A DNA stretch of 19,316 nucleotides from Verrucomicrobiaceae bacterium (GTDB lineage: Bacteria; Verrucomicrobiota; Verrucomicrobiae; Verrucomicrobiales; Akkermansiaceae). A model generated the notes under the pieces. It ran no database searches and had not been told where the DNA came from. It was given only the letters and a program-made list of their open reading frames with translations. The translations under genes and the position numbers were made by a program. This document shows positions 11,522 through 18,697 of the stretch, one piece after another; position 1 is the stretch's first letter, and each line of letters begins with the position of its first letter. The stretch is from assembly GCA_003820635.1 (NCBI GenBank), contig RPOS01000052.1, positions 1-19,316 of the forward strand. The letters run 5' to 3'.

Positions 11522-11644
11522 AATCCCGCCGCCGATTAACCCGCCAGCCCGCTGGTGGCCGCACTCGGTGGATCGTGGATTGCCCCGCGCGATCTCATCA
11601 AGGCCCGTGATATCTCCGCGATCGTGGCGAAAGTCCGCGCGTGA
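11522..11644 (+). pseudogene. C-terminal relic of a KDPG/KHG aldolase (eda-like)
   Basis: In one plus-strand frame the sequence reads NPAAD, a TAA stop (11537-11539), then PASPLVAALGGSWIAPRD and on to a second stop at 11642-11644 (ending VAKVRA). The GGSW[IL].P segment followed by a short helix is the characteristic end of 2-keto-3-deoxy-6-phosphogluconate aldolase, the Entner-Doudoroff enzyme. The rest of the roughly 210-residue enzyme is absent: upstream lies the end of the PEP-binding protein gene. The relic is therefore truncated and stop-interrupted, and it sits between convergent genes. The identification rests on about 36 residues. Confidence 0.6.
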
Positions 11645-11651
11645 TCCTGGC

Positions 11652-12677
11652 TCACAACTCCCGCGCCAACTGGCGCACCAGCCGCGGCCCCTGATAGATG
11701 AAGGCGGTGTAGATCTGCACCAGCGTGGCTCCGGCGCGGAGTTTCTCCCGTGCGTCCTCCAGCGATGAAACTCCGCCCACGCCGATGATCGGGATCCGGC
11801 CGCCGAGGTGGCTGGCAAAGGCGCGCAGCACCTCGTTGCTTTTCTCTAACAGCGGTTTTCCGGAAAGCCCGCCAGCCTCGCCCGCGCGCGGATGCCCAGC
11901 CACCGCCGCGCGCTCGAGCGTGGTGTTGGTGGCGATCAGTCCGTCCAGTCCGCCGTCGAGAAAAACTTTCGATAGATCCCGGATGTGCTCATCGTCGAGA
12001 TCCGGCGCCACCTTGAAGAGCAGCGGCACATGCCGGCCGTGCTCCGCGGCGAGTTTCCGCTGCTCCTGCTTGAGTTGATCCAACAACCGCGCGCTGGCCT
12101 CCGCTCCCTGCAGGTCGCGCAGGCCCGGGGTGTTGGGCGAGGAAAGGTTCACCGCCACGTAGCCGGCCACCGGGTAGGCCTTGCGCAGGCAGGCCAGGTA
12201 GTCGTCCGCCGCGTTTTCATTGGGCGTGTCCTTGTTCTTGCCGATGTTGAAGCCGATCACGCCGCGGAAGGTTTTGGACTTCATCACGTTGGCCACCCCG
12301 GCATCGATGCCCGGGTTGTTGAAGCCCATGCGGTTGATGATCGCCTCCTGCGGGATCAACCGGAACACGCGCGGCTTCGGGTTTCCCGGCTGCGGGCGCG
12401 GCGTGATGGTGCCCATTTCCACGCAGCCGAATCCGAGGCGACCCAGCGCGTCGATGCAGTCGCCCTCCTTGTCCAGCCCGGCGGCGAGGCCGATTCTGTT
12501 AGGAAACCTGAGCCCCATCACTTCCACCGGGTTTTCCGGCGCGCCGGACGGATTCAGCAACCCGGGAATGCCGGATTTTTCCGCAGCCTTGAGGGCGGTC
12601 ATGCTCAGGTGGTGGGCGGTCTCCGGGTTCAGTCGGAACAAGCCGGAGCGGAGCAGGGGATACAGCGCGTCGAACAC
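11652..12677 (-). CDS. pyrD: Dihydroorotate dehydrogenase, class 2 (quinone-dependent)
   Basis: This enzyme oxidises dihydroorotate to orotate in pyrimidine synthesis and passes electrons to membrane quinones. I place the start at a GTG (12677-12675, reading VFDALYPLLRSGLF), because from there the protein is 341 aa and aligns with E. coli PyrD (336 aa) from its amphipathic membrane-binding N-terminus; the open frame extends 49 codons further but is not family-like. Landmarks are GLAAGLDKEGDCIDALG, GTITPRPQPGNPKPRVFRL, INRMGFNN, GFNIGKNKDTP, the class 2 catalytic serine in NLSSPNTPGLR, ATNTTLER, and the phosphate-binding IIGVGGVSSLEDA. It lies 65 bp after the gene for the secreted EEP-fold protein and probably ends the minus-strand series; it converges with the aldolase relic. 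Confidence 0.94.
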   Translation of the reverse strand: MFDALYPLLRSGLFRLNPETAHHLSMTALKAAEKSGIPGLLNPSGAPENPVEVMGLRFPNRIGLAAGLDKEGDCIDALGRLGFGCVEMGTITPRPQPGNPKPRVFRLIPQEAIINRMGFNNPGIDAGVANVMKSKTFRGVIGFNIGKNKDTPNENAADDYLACLRKAYPVAGYVAVNLSSPNTPGLRDLQGAEASARLLDQLKQEQRKLAAEHGRHVPLLFKVAPDLDDEHIRDLSKVFLDGGLDGLIATNTTLERAAVAGHPRAGEAGGLSGKPLLEKSNEVLRAFASHLGGRIPIIGVGGVSSLEDAREKLRAGATLVQIYTAFIYQGPRLVRQLAREL

Positions 12678-12742
12678 GCTGCGAAGGGTGGGGGAGCCGC
12701 CGGATTTTGTCGAACCCGGGTTTCGGGAAAATCCTCGCGCGG

Positions 12743-13615
12743 CTATGGAATGCGGAAGTCGCGCACTACGGCCATGTGCTGTATGAAGGGCAAGCCGCTG
12801 TCGCCTTTCCGCACCGGCGGGCACCGGTCCAGAGGTTCGAAGAGCCGGCTGTCGAACACCAATCCGCGCGGGAAACTCCGCCCTGCGAGCAACACTGGCA
12901 CCGCGTGGCGATCCAGCGCCTCGCTGGCCAGCACCCAGTCGTAGGGACGGTTGCGCGGCGCATTGGTGGCGATGTTGCCGAAGCCGTCATCCGGCGGGTT
13001 TTGCGGAATGACCAGCAGTTTGGAAAACTTCGCGAAGCAGGCTTCCTCCGTGCCACGGGTGTTGAGATCGCCGCCGACGATGAGCATGGCGCCCGCAGGC
13101 ACCTTGCGGCGGAGAATGCCGGCCAGCACTTCCGCCTGCCGTTCCCGCGTGCTTTCGCCCTTGGAGTGAAGGTGCACGCTCACCGCCCACAAGTCGCGCC
13201 CGCCGGGCAGCCGCAGCCGCGCCCAGACGAACTCGCGGTTGTCCAGCACCGGATCGTCCCACGAACCGGAGGCCGCGACGGGGAAGCGGCTGATGATTCC
13301 GTTAGGGATTTGTTTCCGATCCTCACGGGTGAATTGGAAGTCGCGGCCAAGCGTCTGGTTCACCCATTGCCGCACGGGGATGGTGGTGTTGAACTCCTGG
13401 ATGAGCACGATGTCCGGCTTGAGCGCGGTGAGAATGCGCGCGCCCGCGCCTTCCGGGTTGCTGTGGTTGCGGTTGTCCGGTGAATAAGTCTGCCGCTTGT
13501 CGGATGTGAGGTTCGCCGCCACAACGCGGAACTGGAGCGGCTCGCCACAGGCAAGCGCGGCGGCAAGCAGGAAAACAGTTAGAATGGAACGGATCACCGC
13601 GGCATGATGCGGCAT
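12743..13615 (-). CDS. Secreted endonuclease/exonuclease/phosphatase-fold protein
   Basis: This 290-aa protein has a signal sequence (hydrophobic stretch ILTVFLLAAALA at about 11-22, followed by C23), so it is exported; ALAC is a poor lipobox, so lipoprotein status is uncertain. The rest is an EEP-superfamily hydrolase with its metal and catalytic residues in order: N35, E74 (IVLIQEFN), H148 (SVHLHSKG), D183 and N185 (GGDLNTRG), D226 (YDWVLA) and the final H280 (HMAVVRDF). Members hydrolyse phosphodiesters in nucleic acids, sphingomyelin or inositol phosphates; the substrate here cannot be told. I chose the ATG at 13615 because it overlaps the stop of the MATE gene as TGATG, implying translational coupling; an ATG seven codons upstream (13636) is the alternative. 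Confidence 0.85.
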   Translation of the reverse strand: MPHHAAVIRSILTVFLLAAALACGEPLQFRVVAANLTSDKRQTYSPDNRNHSNPEGAGARILTALKPDIVLIQEFNTTIPVRQWVNQTLGRDFQFTREDRKQIPNGIISRFPVAASGSWDDPVLDNREFVWARLRLPGGRDLWAVSVHLHSKGESTRERQAEVLAGILRRKVPAGAMLIVGGDLNTRGTEEACFAKFSKLLVIPQNPPDDGFGNIATNAPRNRPYDWVLASEALDRHAVPVLLAGRSFPRGLVFDSRLFEPLDRCPPVRKGDSGLPFIQHMAVVRDFRIP

Positions 13616-15036
13616 CAAACCCGCGCATCCAGCCATTTTCCACGGAAATGCAGCCGCGCGAAAATCAGCGCCTGCGTGAAGAGATCAAGCCCCAGCACGA
13701 TCCACACCGCGGTGAGTGTGACCTCCATGAAATGCGGCATCATCCACAGCACAAAGACCCGGTAAAACAACATGCTGCCGAAGGACCAGCGCATCACGAT
13801 GTGCGTGGCCCCGGCACCGCGCATCGAGGTCTTGAGCGTGATGCAAGTGGCGAAAAACGGCTGCGTCAGCGCGCAAACCACCAGCAGTGGAGCGGCCAGC
13901 GTGGCATGCAACTCACTGCCCGGTGCCATCCAGCCGATCAACCAATCCCGCCCGAGCACGAAGAACACGCCCATCGTCGTCATCAGCAGCACCGCCGTTT
14001 TCCAACACAGCCGCACCGCCTTCACGGCCATCTCGCGCGATCCCGCGCCGAGGTATTGCCCGGCCAGCGCAGCGGCCGCCGTGGCGATGGCGAAGCCGGG
14101 CAGGAAACTCATCGATTCCACCCGGATCGCCAGGATGTGCGCGCCCAACGCGCCCTCGTCCTTGAGCCCCGCGATCACCCGGATGCCGTAGGCGTGGATC
14201 AACCACATGCAGGCGATTTCCAGCGATTGAGGCGCGCCCACCCGCACGATGCGCCGCAGCGTGTCGCCGTGTGGCCGCAGGCTCGCGCGCGACCAATGCA
14301 GCCGGTCCTTTTTCCCGTGGCCTAACAATAAAACCACCGTCAACAATCCCGCGATCCAGCCGCCGACGGTGCCCGCCGCGATTCCGGTGACACCATGCCC
14401 GCCGAGCGGCGCAGGCGCGAAGACCAGCATCCAGCTCAGTGCCATGTTCACCACGTTCACCACGATCATTGCCAGAAACGGCGTGCGCGTGTCGCCGGAT
14501 CCACGCAGCGCGGCAGTCACCGCAAACATCGCCCCGCTGAAGGGCCCGGCAATCGCCAGCGTCCGCAGATAGGCATCCGCCTGCACCGCCGCGGCCGGAC
14601 TCAGCCCGATCCACCCGATGAGCAGTGAAATGCCAGATTGCAGCAGCACGAGCGATCCCAAGCCCGCTGCCGCGCCGAGCCACAGCCCCTGGCCCAGCCC
14701 GCGGTTGGCCAGCGCCGTGTCGCGCCCGCCCACGGCCCGGGAAACCAAGGCCATCACACCGGTGGCCACCGCGCCTTGTAGGATGTTGAAAAACCAGCCG
14801 ACGTAGCCGCCCAGCCCCATCGCATCCAGGATCGCGACCCGTTCCGCACCCTCCGCCATCCGCCCGGAAATCAACAAATCCGTTAGACCCACAAAAAACG
14901 CCAGCACCTGCTCCAGCAGCGGCCACAAGGCCAGTGCCAGCACTTGCCGCGGCAGCGAGAGCCCGGCCATGCGCCCGCCCAGCCGCACCTCCGCCGCACG
15001 CTGGCTGGCCTCCACACTCGCTCCCGGTTTCGACAT
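13615..15036 (-). CDS. MATE family efflux transporter
   Basis: This inner-membrane protein of 473 aa has about 12 hydrophobic segments in two similar halves, the layout of MATE (multidrug and toxin extrusion) antiporters that export cationic compounds using Na+ or H+. Family-like features are an N-terminal segment QVLALALWPLLEQVLAFFVG, the loop LVSRAVGGRDTALANRGLGQ between helices 2 and 3, AALRGSGDTRTPF near helix 5-6, and the equivalent LKTSMRGAGATHIVM in the second half. The substrate is not predictable. The start MSKPGASVEA at 15036 is favoured over M at 15048 but both are possible. The stop overlaps the start of the EEP-fold gene; purU lies 88 bp upstream on the same strand. Confidence 0.92.
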   Translation of the reverse strand: MSKPGASVEASQRAAEVRLGGRMAGLSLPRQVLALALWPLLEQVLAFFVGLTDLLISGRMAEGAERVAILDAMGLGGYVGWFFNILQGAVATGVMALVSRAVGGRDTALANRGLGQGLWLGAAAGLGSLVLLQSGISLLIGWIGLSPAAAVQADAYLRTLAIAGPFSGAMFAVTAALRGSGDTRTPFLAMIVVNVVNMALSWMLVFAPAPLGGHGVTGIAAGTVGGWIAGLLTVVLLLGHGKKDRLHWSRASLRPHGDTLRRIVRVGAPQSLEIACMWLIHAYGIRVIAGLKDEGALGAHILAIRVESMSFLPGFAIATAAAALAGQYLGAGSREMAVKAVRLCWKTAVLLMTTMGVFFVLGRDWLIGWMAPGSELHATLAAPLLVVCALTQPFFATCITLKTSMRGAGATHIVMRWSFGSMLFYRVFVLWMMPHFMEVTLTAVWIVLGLDLFTQALIFARLHFRGKWLDARV

Positions 15037-15124
15037 GATCGCGCGCACCGCTTAACCGCCGTCGCCGCCCGCTGCCATGCGAAAAAACTTTTTCACACGC
15101 GCGGCGCTGGAACTGCCGCCGCGC

Positions 15125-15985
15125 TCAATCCGGGAAAACGATGGCGCGGTGGCCGTCGATGATGGTGCGGTCGTGAACGTGGAAGCGGATGCCCTTGGCG
15201 ATGGCGATGCGCTCGCAGTTGCGGCCGAGCCGCACGAGGTCGGTGGGCGTGTGGAAATGGTGCACACGCTCGACTTCCTGCTCGATGATGGGCCCGGCGT
15301 CGAGATCGGCGGTGACGTAATGGCAGGTGGCGCCGATGAGTTTCACGCCGCGTGCGTAGGCCTGCTTGTAGGGGTTGGCACCGATGAAGGCCGGAAGGAA
15401 ACTGTGGTGGATGTTGATGACGCGCCCGGCGAAATCCCGGCAGAAATCATCCGGCAGGATCTGCATGAATCGCGCCAGCACGATGAGCTCGACGTTCTGC
15501 TGCTCGATGATGCGGCGGATTTCCGCGAAGCCGGCGCTGCGGTTGTCGCCGTCCATGTCGATTTCGTGAAACGGAATGCCGGCGTGCTCGGCGTTGCTGC
15601 GGCAGTTCGGGCGGTTGCCGATGATGGAGGTGATTTCGATGGGCAGTTCACCGAGTTCCGTGCGCCAGAGGATTTCGTTGAGGCAGTGGTCGGTCTTGGT
15701 GACGAGCACGGCGGCGCGCATGCGGTAGGGCAGACGGCGGAAATGCCAGTCCGCGTGAAGCGAGCGGCCGAGCGTGCCGAAGCCGTCGATGAAATCCTGC
15801 ACGTCCACATCAAGGTCGGCGGTTTCGATTTCGAGGCGGGCGAAGAATTTTTTCCCGAGTTGGTCGGAGAACTGGTTGAACTCCACCAGATTGCCGCGAT
15901 GGCCGGCGGCGTAGTTGGCGATTTTGGCGACGATGCCCGGTTGGTCCGGACAACTGAGTTTGAGGATTAATCCCGGGCGAGACAT
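15125..15985 (-). CDS. purU: Formyltetrahydrofolate deformylase
   Basis: This 286-aa cytoplasmic enzyme hydrolyses 10-formyltetrahydrofolate to formate and tetrahydrofolate, balancing the one-carbon pool and supplying formate for purine synthesis. Residues about 5-80 form an ACT-like regulatory domain (LKLSCPDQPGIVAKIANYA). Residues about 90-280 form the formyltransferase fold: VLVTKTDHCLNEIL, the catalytic N191 and H193 in NIHHSFLPAF, GANPYKQAYARGVKLIGAT, and the catalytic D229 in HYVTADLDAGPII. Length matches the family (about 280-290). It has no visible Shine-Dalgarno. It follows the single-TM hypothetical gene by 55 bp, and the MATE gene lies 88 bp downstream. Confidence 0.95.
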   Translation of the reverse strand: MSRPGLILKLSCPDQPGIVAKIANYAAGHRGNLVEFNQFSDQLGKKFFARLEIETADLDVDVQDFIDGFGTLGRSLHADWHFRRLPYRMRAAVLVTKTDHCLNEILWRTELGELPIEITSIIGNRPNCRSNAEHAGIPFHEIDMDGDNRSAGFAEIRRIIEQQNVELIVLARFMQILPDDFCRDFAGRVINIHHSFLPAFIGANPYKQAYARGVKLIGATCHYVTADLDAGPIIEQEVERVHHFHTPTDLVRLGRNCERIAIAKGIRFHVHDRTIIDGHRAIVFPD

Positions 15986-16040
15986 GGGCGCTGAGATTGC
16001 GCGGCAGGGGCGGCCTCGTCAATCACGGCCCGCCGCAGCC

Positions 16041-16550
16041 TCAGGGCTGGCGGGCGAGCCTGGCCCACAGCGGCGCGATTTTCGGCAGGCGGGATTTTAC
16101 CGGCTCGCCTGCGGCGGCATCGGGCTTGCGGATCAAGGTGAGCGGGTCTGCAGTCGGTGTGGGTGTGAAAAGGAGCAGAAATCCGCCGGAAAGCAGCAGC
16201 GTGGTCACTGCTCCGGCAAGCCCGGCAAACCACCAGCGGTGACCGATGTCCTGCGAGTTCACACTCGCCTTGTGCCCGATTTCCGGCGGCGCGGCGCGGC
16301 GGGCGGGCGGTGCCTGAGCCAGGCTCCATCCGGCGAAGTCCATCTCATCCGCCGCCAGAGCAAGCGCTCCGGACCGGCCCTGCTGGCGGGATTCCTCCGG
16401 ACCTGCCAGCAGTTTCCTCACCACCGCCTCATCCACGAAACCCTCATGTCCGGTCACTGCCGGGCGGACGTCCTCGGCCGTGGAAGTGCAGGGAAGGGGG
16501 CTGAGATTGAGCCGTTGCATGGGCAAACCGGGAAAAACTAATGAATTCAT
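16041..16550 (-). CDS. Hypothetical protein with one central-to-C-terminal membrane helix
   Basis: I do not recognise this 169-aa protein. Residues 1-105 are polar and low in order, with an acidic helix (GFVDEAVVRKLLAGPEES, about 38-54) and an Ala/Pro/Arg-rich stretch. One clear membrane segment, WWFAGLAGAVTTLLLSGGFLLLF, spans about 106-128, preceded by HR, and a Pro/Lys/Arg-rich tail of about 40 residues follows. The layout is like that of single-pass anti-sigma or membrane-anchor proteins, but no zinc-binding or known domain motif is visible, so that is only analogy. The start could be M1 (16550) or M11 (16520). It precedes purU by 55 bp on the same strand and could be co-transcribed with it. 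Confidence 0.6.
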   Translation of the reverse strand: MNSLVFPGLPMQRLNLSPLPCTSTAEDVRPAVTGHEGFVDEAVVRKLLAGPEESRQQGRSGALALAADEMDFAGWSLAQAPPARRAAPPEIGHKASVNSQDIGHRWWFAGLAGAVTTLLLSGGFLLLFTPTPTADPLTLIRKPDAAAGEPVKSRLPKIAPLWARLARQP

Positions 16551-16636
16551 TGGGTTGAAAATCGATGAAAGTCAATTTCCAAGTTTTCCGAAGTAATTAG
16601 GCACGAGGCTGCGCGATTCTTCACAGATGCCACCGC

Positions 16637-16707
16637 GAGTCCGGGACGATCCCGTCATGGTGCCGTTGCGGCTTCCCCCCGCATATCCAGGCTGGAAGCC
16701 CGGACTC
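16637..16707. repeat. Inverted repeat, possible dispersed intergenic element
   Basis: GAGTCCGGG (16637-16645) is the exact inverse complement of CCCGGACTC (16699-16707), with an inner pair GCTTCC/GGAAGC (16671-16676 and 16694-16699) and a small hairpin CGGGA-CGA-TCCCG at 16642-16654. The core CCAGGCTGGAAGCCCGG resembles intergenic palindromic repeats I associate with Verrucomicrobiota genomes, but copy number cannot be seen from one window. It lies after the end of the TetR gene, where it could also act on its 3' end. Confidence 0.5.
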
Positions 16708-16712
16708 CGAAT

Positions 16713-16727
16713 CAGCCAAGATGGCTG
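16713..16727. terminator. Small hairpin just after the TetR gene
   Basis: CAGCCA-AGA-TGGCTG is a perfect 6-bp stem with a 3-nt loop, 11 nt past the stop of the TetR gene. No U-tract follows on the minus strand, so it would be at best a weak or Rho-assisted terminator or an mRNA-end stabiliser. Confidence 0.3.
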
Positions 16728-16738
16728 TTCTCCGTTTT

Positions 16739-17431
16739 TCAGAAATCAAACGTCGCCTGCGGCCCCTTGCTGGGAGCTTGTTCCACCGGCAAGCCTTCGC
16801 GCAGGCCGGCGGTGGCGAAGCGGATGAAGCGACTGAGGATCGCGTCCATCGTGGGCGTGCCGGCCGCCTCACCGAGAGTCCGGGGTTCGTCCTGATGGAC
16901 CAGCAGGTGGAGCATGCCGCCGGTGAGAAAGTGCGTCCGCCAGATCAGTTCCTCTCCGGAAACCGTTGGCAGGGCCTTGGCCAATACCCTGATGAAGCGC
17001 GCGGCCGCACTTTGCGTGATCAACTCCGTCTCCTGCGGGAAAACATTTCCCGGCAGCGAGAGAATCCGGCCCACCAGCATGTGATAGCCCGCATCCGGCA
17101 AGTTTGTTTTTTTCGCGATGCCGGAAAGCGGCCGCACGTAAGCCTCGATCACTTCCTCCAATGGCGGCATCTTGCCCGACCATTTTTTCTCCACCGCTTC
17201 CAAGCGTGCCAGGCGCTCCTCGCCGATGGGTGTGGCGTAGCGGTAAATCACTAGTCGGATGAGTTCCTCACGGCTGCCGAAGTAATAATTCACCGCCGCC
17301 ACGTTCGACTTGGCGAGCCCGGTGATGTCGCGCACCGCCACCATGTCAAATCCACGCTCGGCAAACAATTGTTCGGCAGTCTCCAACAAGCGCCGCTTCG
17401 GTCCGGATTCGGGAATTCTGAGCTCTCTCAT
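16739..17431 (-). CDS. TetR/AcrR family transcriptional regulator
   Basis: This 230-aa DNA-binding repressor type protein has a typical N-terminal HTH domain: RRLLETAEQLFAERGFDMVA, then VRDITGLAKSNVAAVNYYFG (about 33-52) and SREELIRLVI. The remaining 170 residues are helical ligand-binding and dimerisation sequence (EEVIEAYVRPL, MLHLLVHQDEPRTLG); the ligand is unknown. Length is within the family range. No transporter or enzyme gene lies next to it on the opposite strand, so the target is not obvious; the region upstream carries two copies of a 13-bp repeat that may be its own operator. Its upstream neighbour on the same strand is a decayed pseudogene. Confidence 0.92.
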   Translation of the reverse strand: MRELRIPESGPKRRLLETAEQLFAERGFDMVAVRDITGLAKSNVAAVNYYFGSREELIRLVIYRYATPIGEERLARLEAVEKKWSGKMPPLEEVIEAYVRPLSGIAKKTNLPDAGYHMLVGRILSLPGNVFPQETELITQSAAARFIRVLAKALPTVSGEELIWRTHFLTGGMLHLLVHQDEPRTLGEAAGTPTMDAILSRFIRFATAGLREGLPVEQAPSKGPQATFDF

Positions 17432-17465
17432 GGCCGGGGGTAATCAATCGGAACAAGCGTGAATG

Positions 17466-17508
17466 TCAAACAAGTGATTCAACCGGGCGAAAAAATCAAA
17501 CAACTGAT
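17466..17508. promoter_or_regulatory. Two direct repeats upstream of the TetR gene, candidate operators
   Basis: TCAAACAAGTGAT (17466-17478) and TCAAACAACTGAT (17496-17508) differ at one base and start 30 bp apart, close to three helical turns, so both would face the same side of the DNA. The second sits inside the palindrome ATCA-N6-TGAT. They lie 35-77 bp upstream of the TetR start codon, a usual place for an autoregulatory site. The surrounding DNA is locally AT-rich. Confidence 0.5.
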
Positions 17509-17567
17509 AAAACAGCCGTTTGCATCAATCGTGGCGCACCCGGTACAATCCGCTCTGTGTGTTCGAG

Positions 17568-18347
17568 TTATGGCGGCGTGGTGTGGAATTGATTGGCATC
17601 CATGGTGAGGCAGTTCACCGCGATCGCTTTGAAGTCGCCGTGAGTCGTGTTGCGCTCGAAGCGCGCATTGTGCAGCGGAAGCTCGCTGGCAGGCGGGACC
17701 ACAGCGGGAGCGCTGCCACCGCGCCAGCCGTTGATGGCGATGGCATAGGTGCCGTTGTCACGGCACCGCGAGGCAGCAAGCAGTCGCGCACGATGGAGCC
17801 GCGCGGCATGGGGCCTTCGACCTCGTCGCAATAGAACATGAGCAAGGCCGCCACGTCGCAGCGCTCGATAGTCACTGGCGACTGGATGCGGCAACTTTTG
17901 CGAATGCGGCATCCGCGGATGACGGTGGACGGGTTGGCACTGGAAAGGTCCCGCAGAACGCAGCCCGGTCCGAGATCCTTCACCGGGTTGGAAAACGTGA
18001 GTTCGAGCACCGGTGCCATGTGGTGCTCCGGGAGGAAAACCGCCTCGCCCTCCGGAATGCCTTGGATGTCCACGATGCTTCCGGGCTCGAGTTTCCGCCA
18101 GCCGTCGGCGGATAACGCTCGGTGCCGCTGGCGATGTGGATGGTTTTTGCGGATGGAAACTTCAGTGTGGCAGGGCCTGCTGTCGCCGCCGCGCGCTCCA
18201 GCATCGCACGGATCGCCGGGCCATCGTCGCTCACGCCGTCCGCCTTGAGACCGAAATCGGCCGCGTCCCCTCGCCGCATGTCAGCGACATCGAAGCGAGC
18301 AACAACAGTCCCGCGCGGCGGATGGATGGAAAGCAAGTCCGGATCAT
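17568..18347 (-). pseudogene. Decayed secreted pectate-lyase-like right-handed beta-helix protein
   Basis: Protein-like sequence runs through four segments in shifting frames. It starts with a signal peptide (ATG at 18347: MIRTCFPSIRRAGLLLLASM). It then shifts frame to ARFDVADMRRGDAADFGLKA and DGVSDDGPAIRAML, the characteristic opening of pectate_lyase_3/GH28-type beta-helix proteins. It shifts again near 18115 to WRKLEPGSIVDIQG and beta-helix turns (VIRGCRIRKSCRIQSPVTIE), and once more near 17765 to DNGTYAIAINGWRGG, ending at a TAA at 17568. Each shift is in the same direction. Homologues of this type are usually several hundred residues longer, and the join after HIASGTERY looks like a missing internal segment, so this appears to be a true relic rather than a sequencing artefact. 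Intact relatives act on polysaccharides outside the cytoplasm. Confidence 0.75.
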
Positions 18348-18363
18348 CGGGCGATGGAACGCT

Positions 18364-18385
18364 CTGAAAGCGTGAATCCTTTCAG
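18364..18385. repeat. Short inverted repeat CTGAAAG/CTTTCAG
   Basis: A perfect 7-bp stem (18364-18370 and 18379-18385) encloses an 8-nt loop, between the pseudogene start and the bidirectional terminator. It has no U-tract and may be a protein-binding site or chance. Confidence 0.35.
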
Positions 18386-18398
18386 CGGTTATGAAAAA

Positions 18399-18429
18399 GA
18401 GAGGCGCGCGGGACAACCGCGCGCCTCTC
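18399..18429. terminator. Strong bidirectional intrinsic terminator
   Basis: GAGAGGCGCGCGG and CCGCGCGCCTCTC form a perfect 13-bp GC-rich stem with the 5-nt loop GACAA. A run of five T follows shortly after on the plus side (AATTTTT), and on the minus strand the stem is followed directly by TTTTTC. It lies 23 nt beyond the stop of the small ORF at 18453-18539, which suggests that a real minus-strand transcript ends here. Confidence 0.85.
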
Positions 18430-18452
18430 CAATTTTTCCACGTGCCAGATGA

Positions 18453-18539
18453 TCAGCGCTTCGAGAGCACGCCGGCCTCGTATTTTTTAACCTCGCCGAG
18501 TCCCATCCCGAAGCCGTGCTCGAAGCGCTGCACTGGCAA
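18453..18539 (-). CDS. Possible 28-codon small ORF with consensus Shine-Dalgarno and TTG start
   Basis: A perfect AGGAGG (18550-18545, minus) lies 5 nt before a TTG at 18539. The frame then reads MPVQRFEHGFGMGLGEVKK followed by YEAGVLSKR and a TGA. Codons show the high third-position GC of genuine genes, and a strong terminator follows. A GTG two codons later is an alternative start. The same frame stays open upstream to an ATG at 18689, which would give 78 aa through the hairpin region, so the true N-terminus is uncertain. No known family is recognised. It could be a small protein or a leader peptide of a structured RNA. Confidence 0.45.
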   Translation of the reverse strand: MPVQRFEHGFGMGLGEVKKYEAGVLSKR

Positions 18540-18660
18540 GGGGGCCTCCTCACTTCCGCAACTTTCCGCTTTGCAGGTTCCCGGTCCCGTGTCTTTGATC
18601 CCTTTAACAAGAGAGGCCGCCGGTCCCTTGCGGAACCGACGACCTCCTTGGTAACACCGC
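18540..18660 (-). ncRNA. Structured RNA segment upstream of the small ORF (candidate cis-regulatory leader or sRNA)
   Basis: On the minus strand AGGUCGUCGGUUCC and GGGACCGGCGGCCU (18645-18632, 18627-18614) form a 14-bp stem with a GCAA tetraloop. Three G-U wobbles become C-A mismatches on the other strand, so the fold belongs to the minus-strand RNA. The motif GGGACCGG recurs at 18588-18581 and continues into GGAACC, which can pair with the GGUUCC of the 5' arm, giving a competing fold. The 3' arm GGCCUC can also pair with GAGGCC of the Shine-Dalgarno region. I could not match it to a known riboswitch class, tmRNA, SRP RNA or RNase P. Confidence 0.4.
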
Positions 18661-18697
18661 GGTGCGGCGCTGCTTGATCCGCTTTTCAACGGTCAGA

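Noticed and set aside
9871..11523. 550-codon minus-strand open frame opposite the PEP-binding protein gene
   Set aside because: The plus-strand protein has clear domain motifs; the antisense product is Glu/His/Ala/Gly-rich without family features.
12678..12824. 49-codon extension of pyrD from ATG 12824
   Set aside because: It would overlap the end of the EEP-fold gene and does not resemble PyrD; the GTG at 12677 gives the family length.
18540..18660. tmRNA, cobalamin, glycine or FMN riboswitch as identity of the structured segment
   Set aside because: None of the conserved cores of these classes is present; only the hairpin and alternative pairings can be supported.
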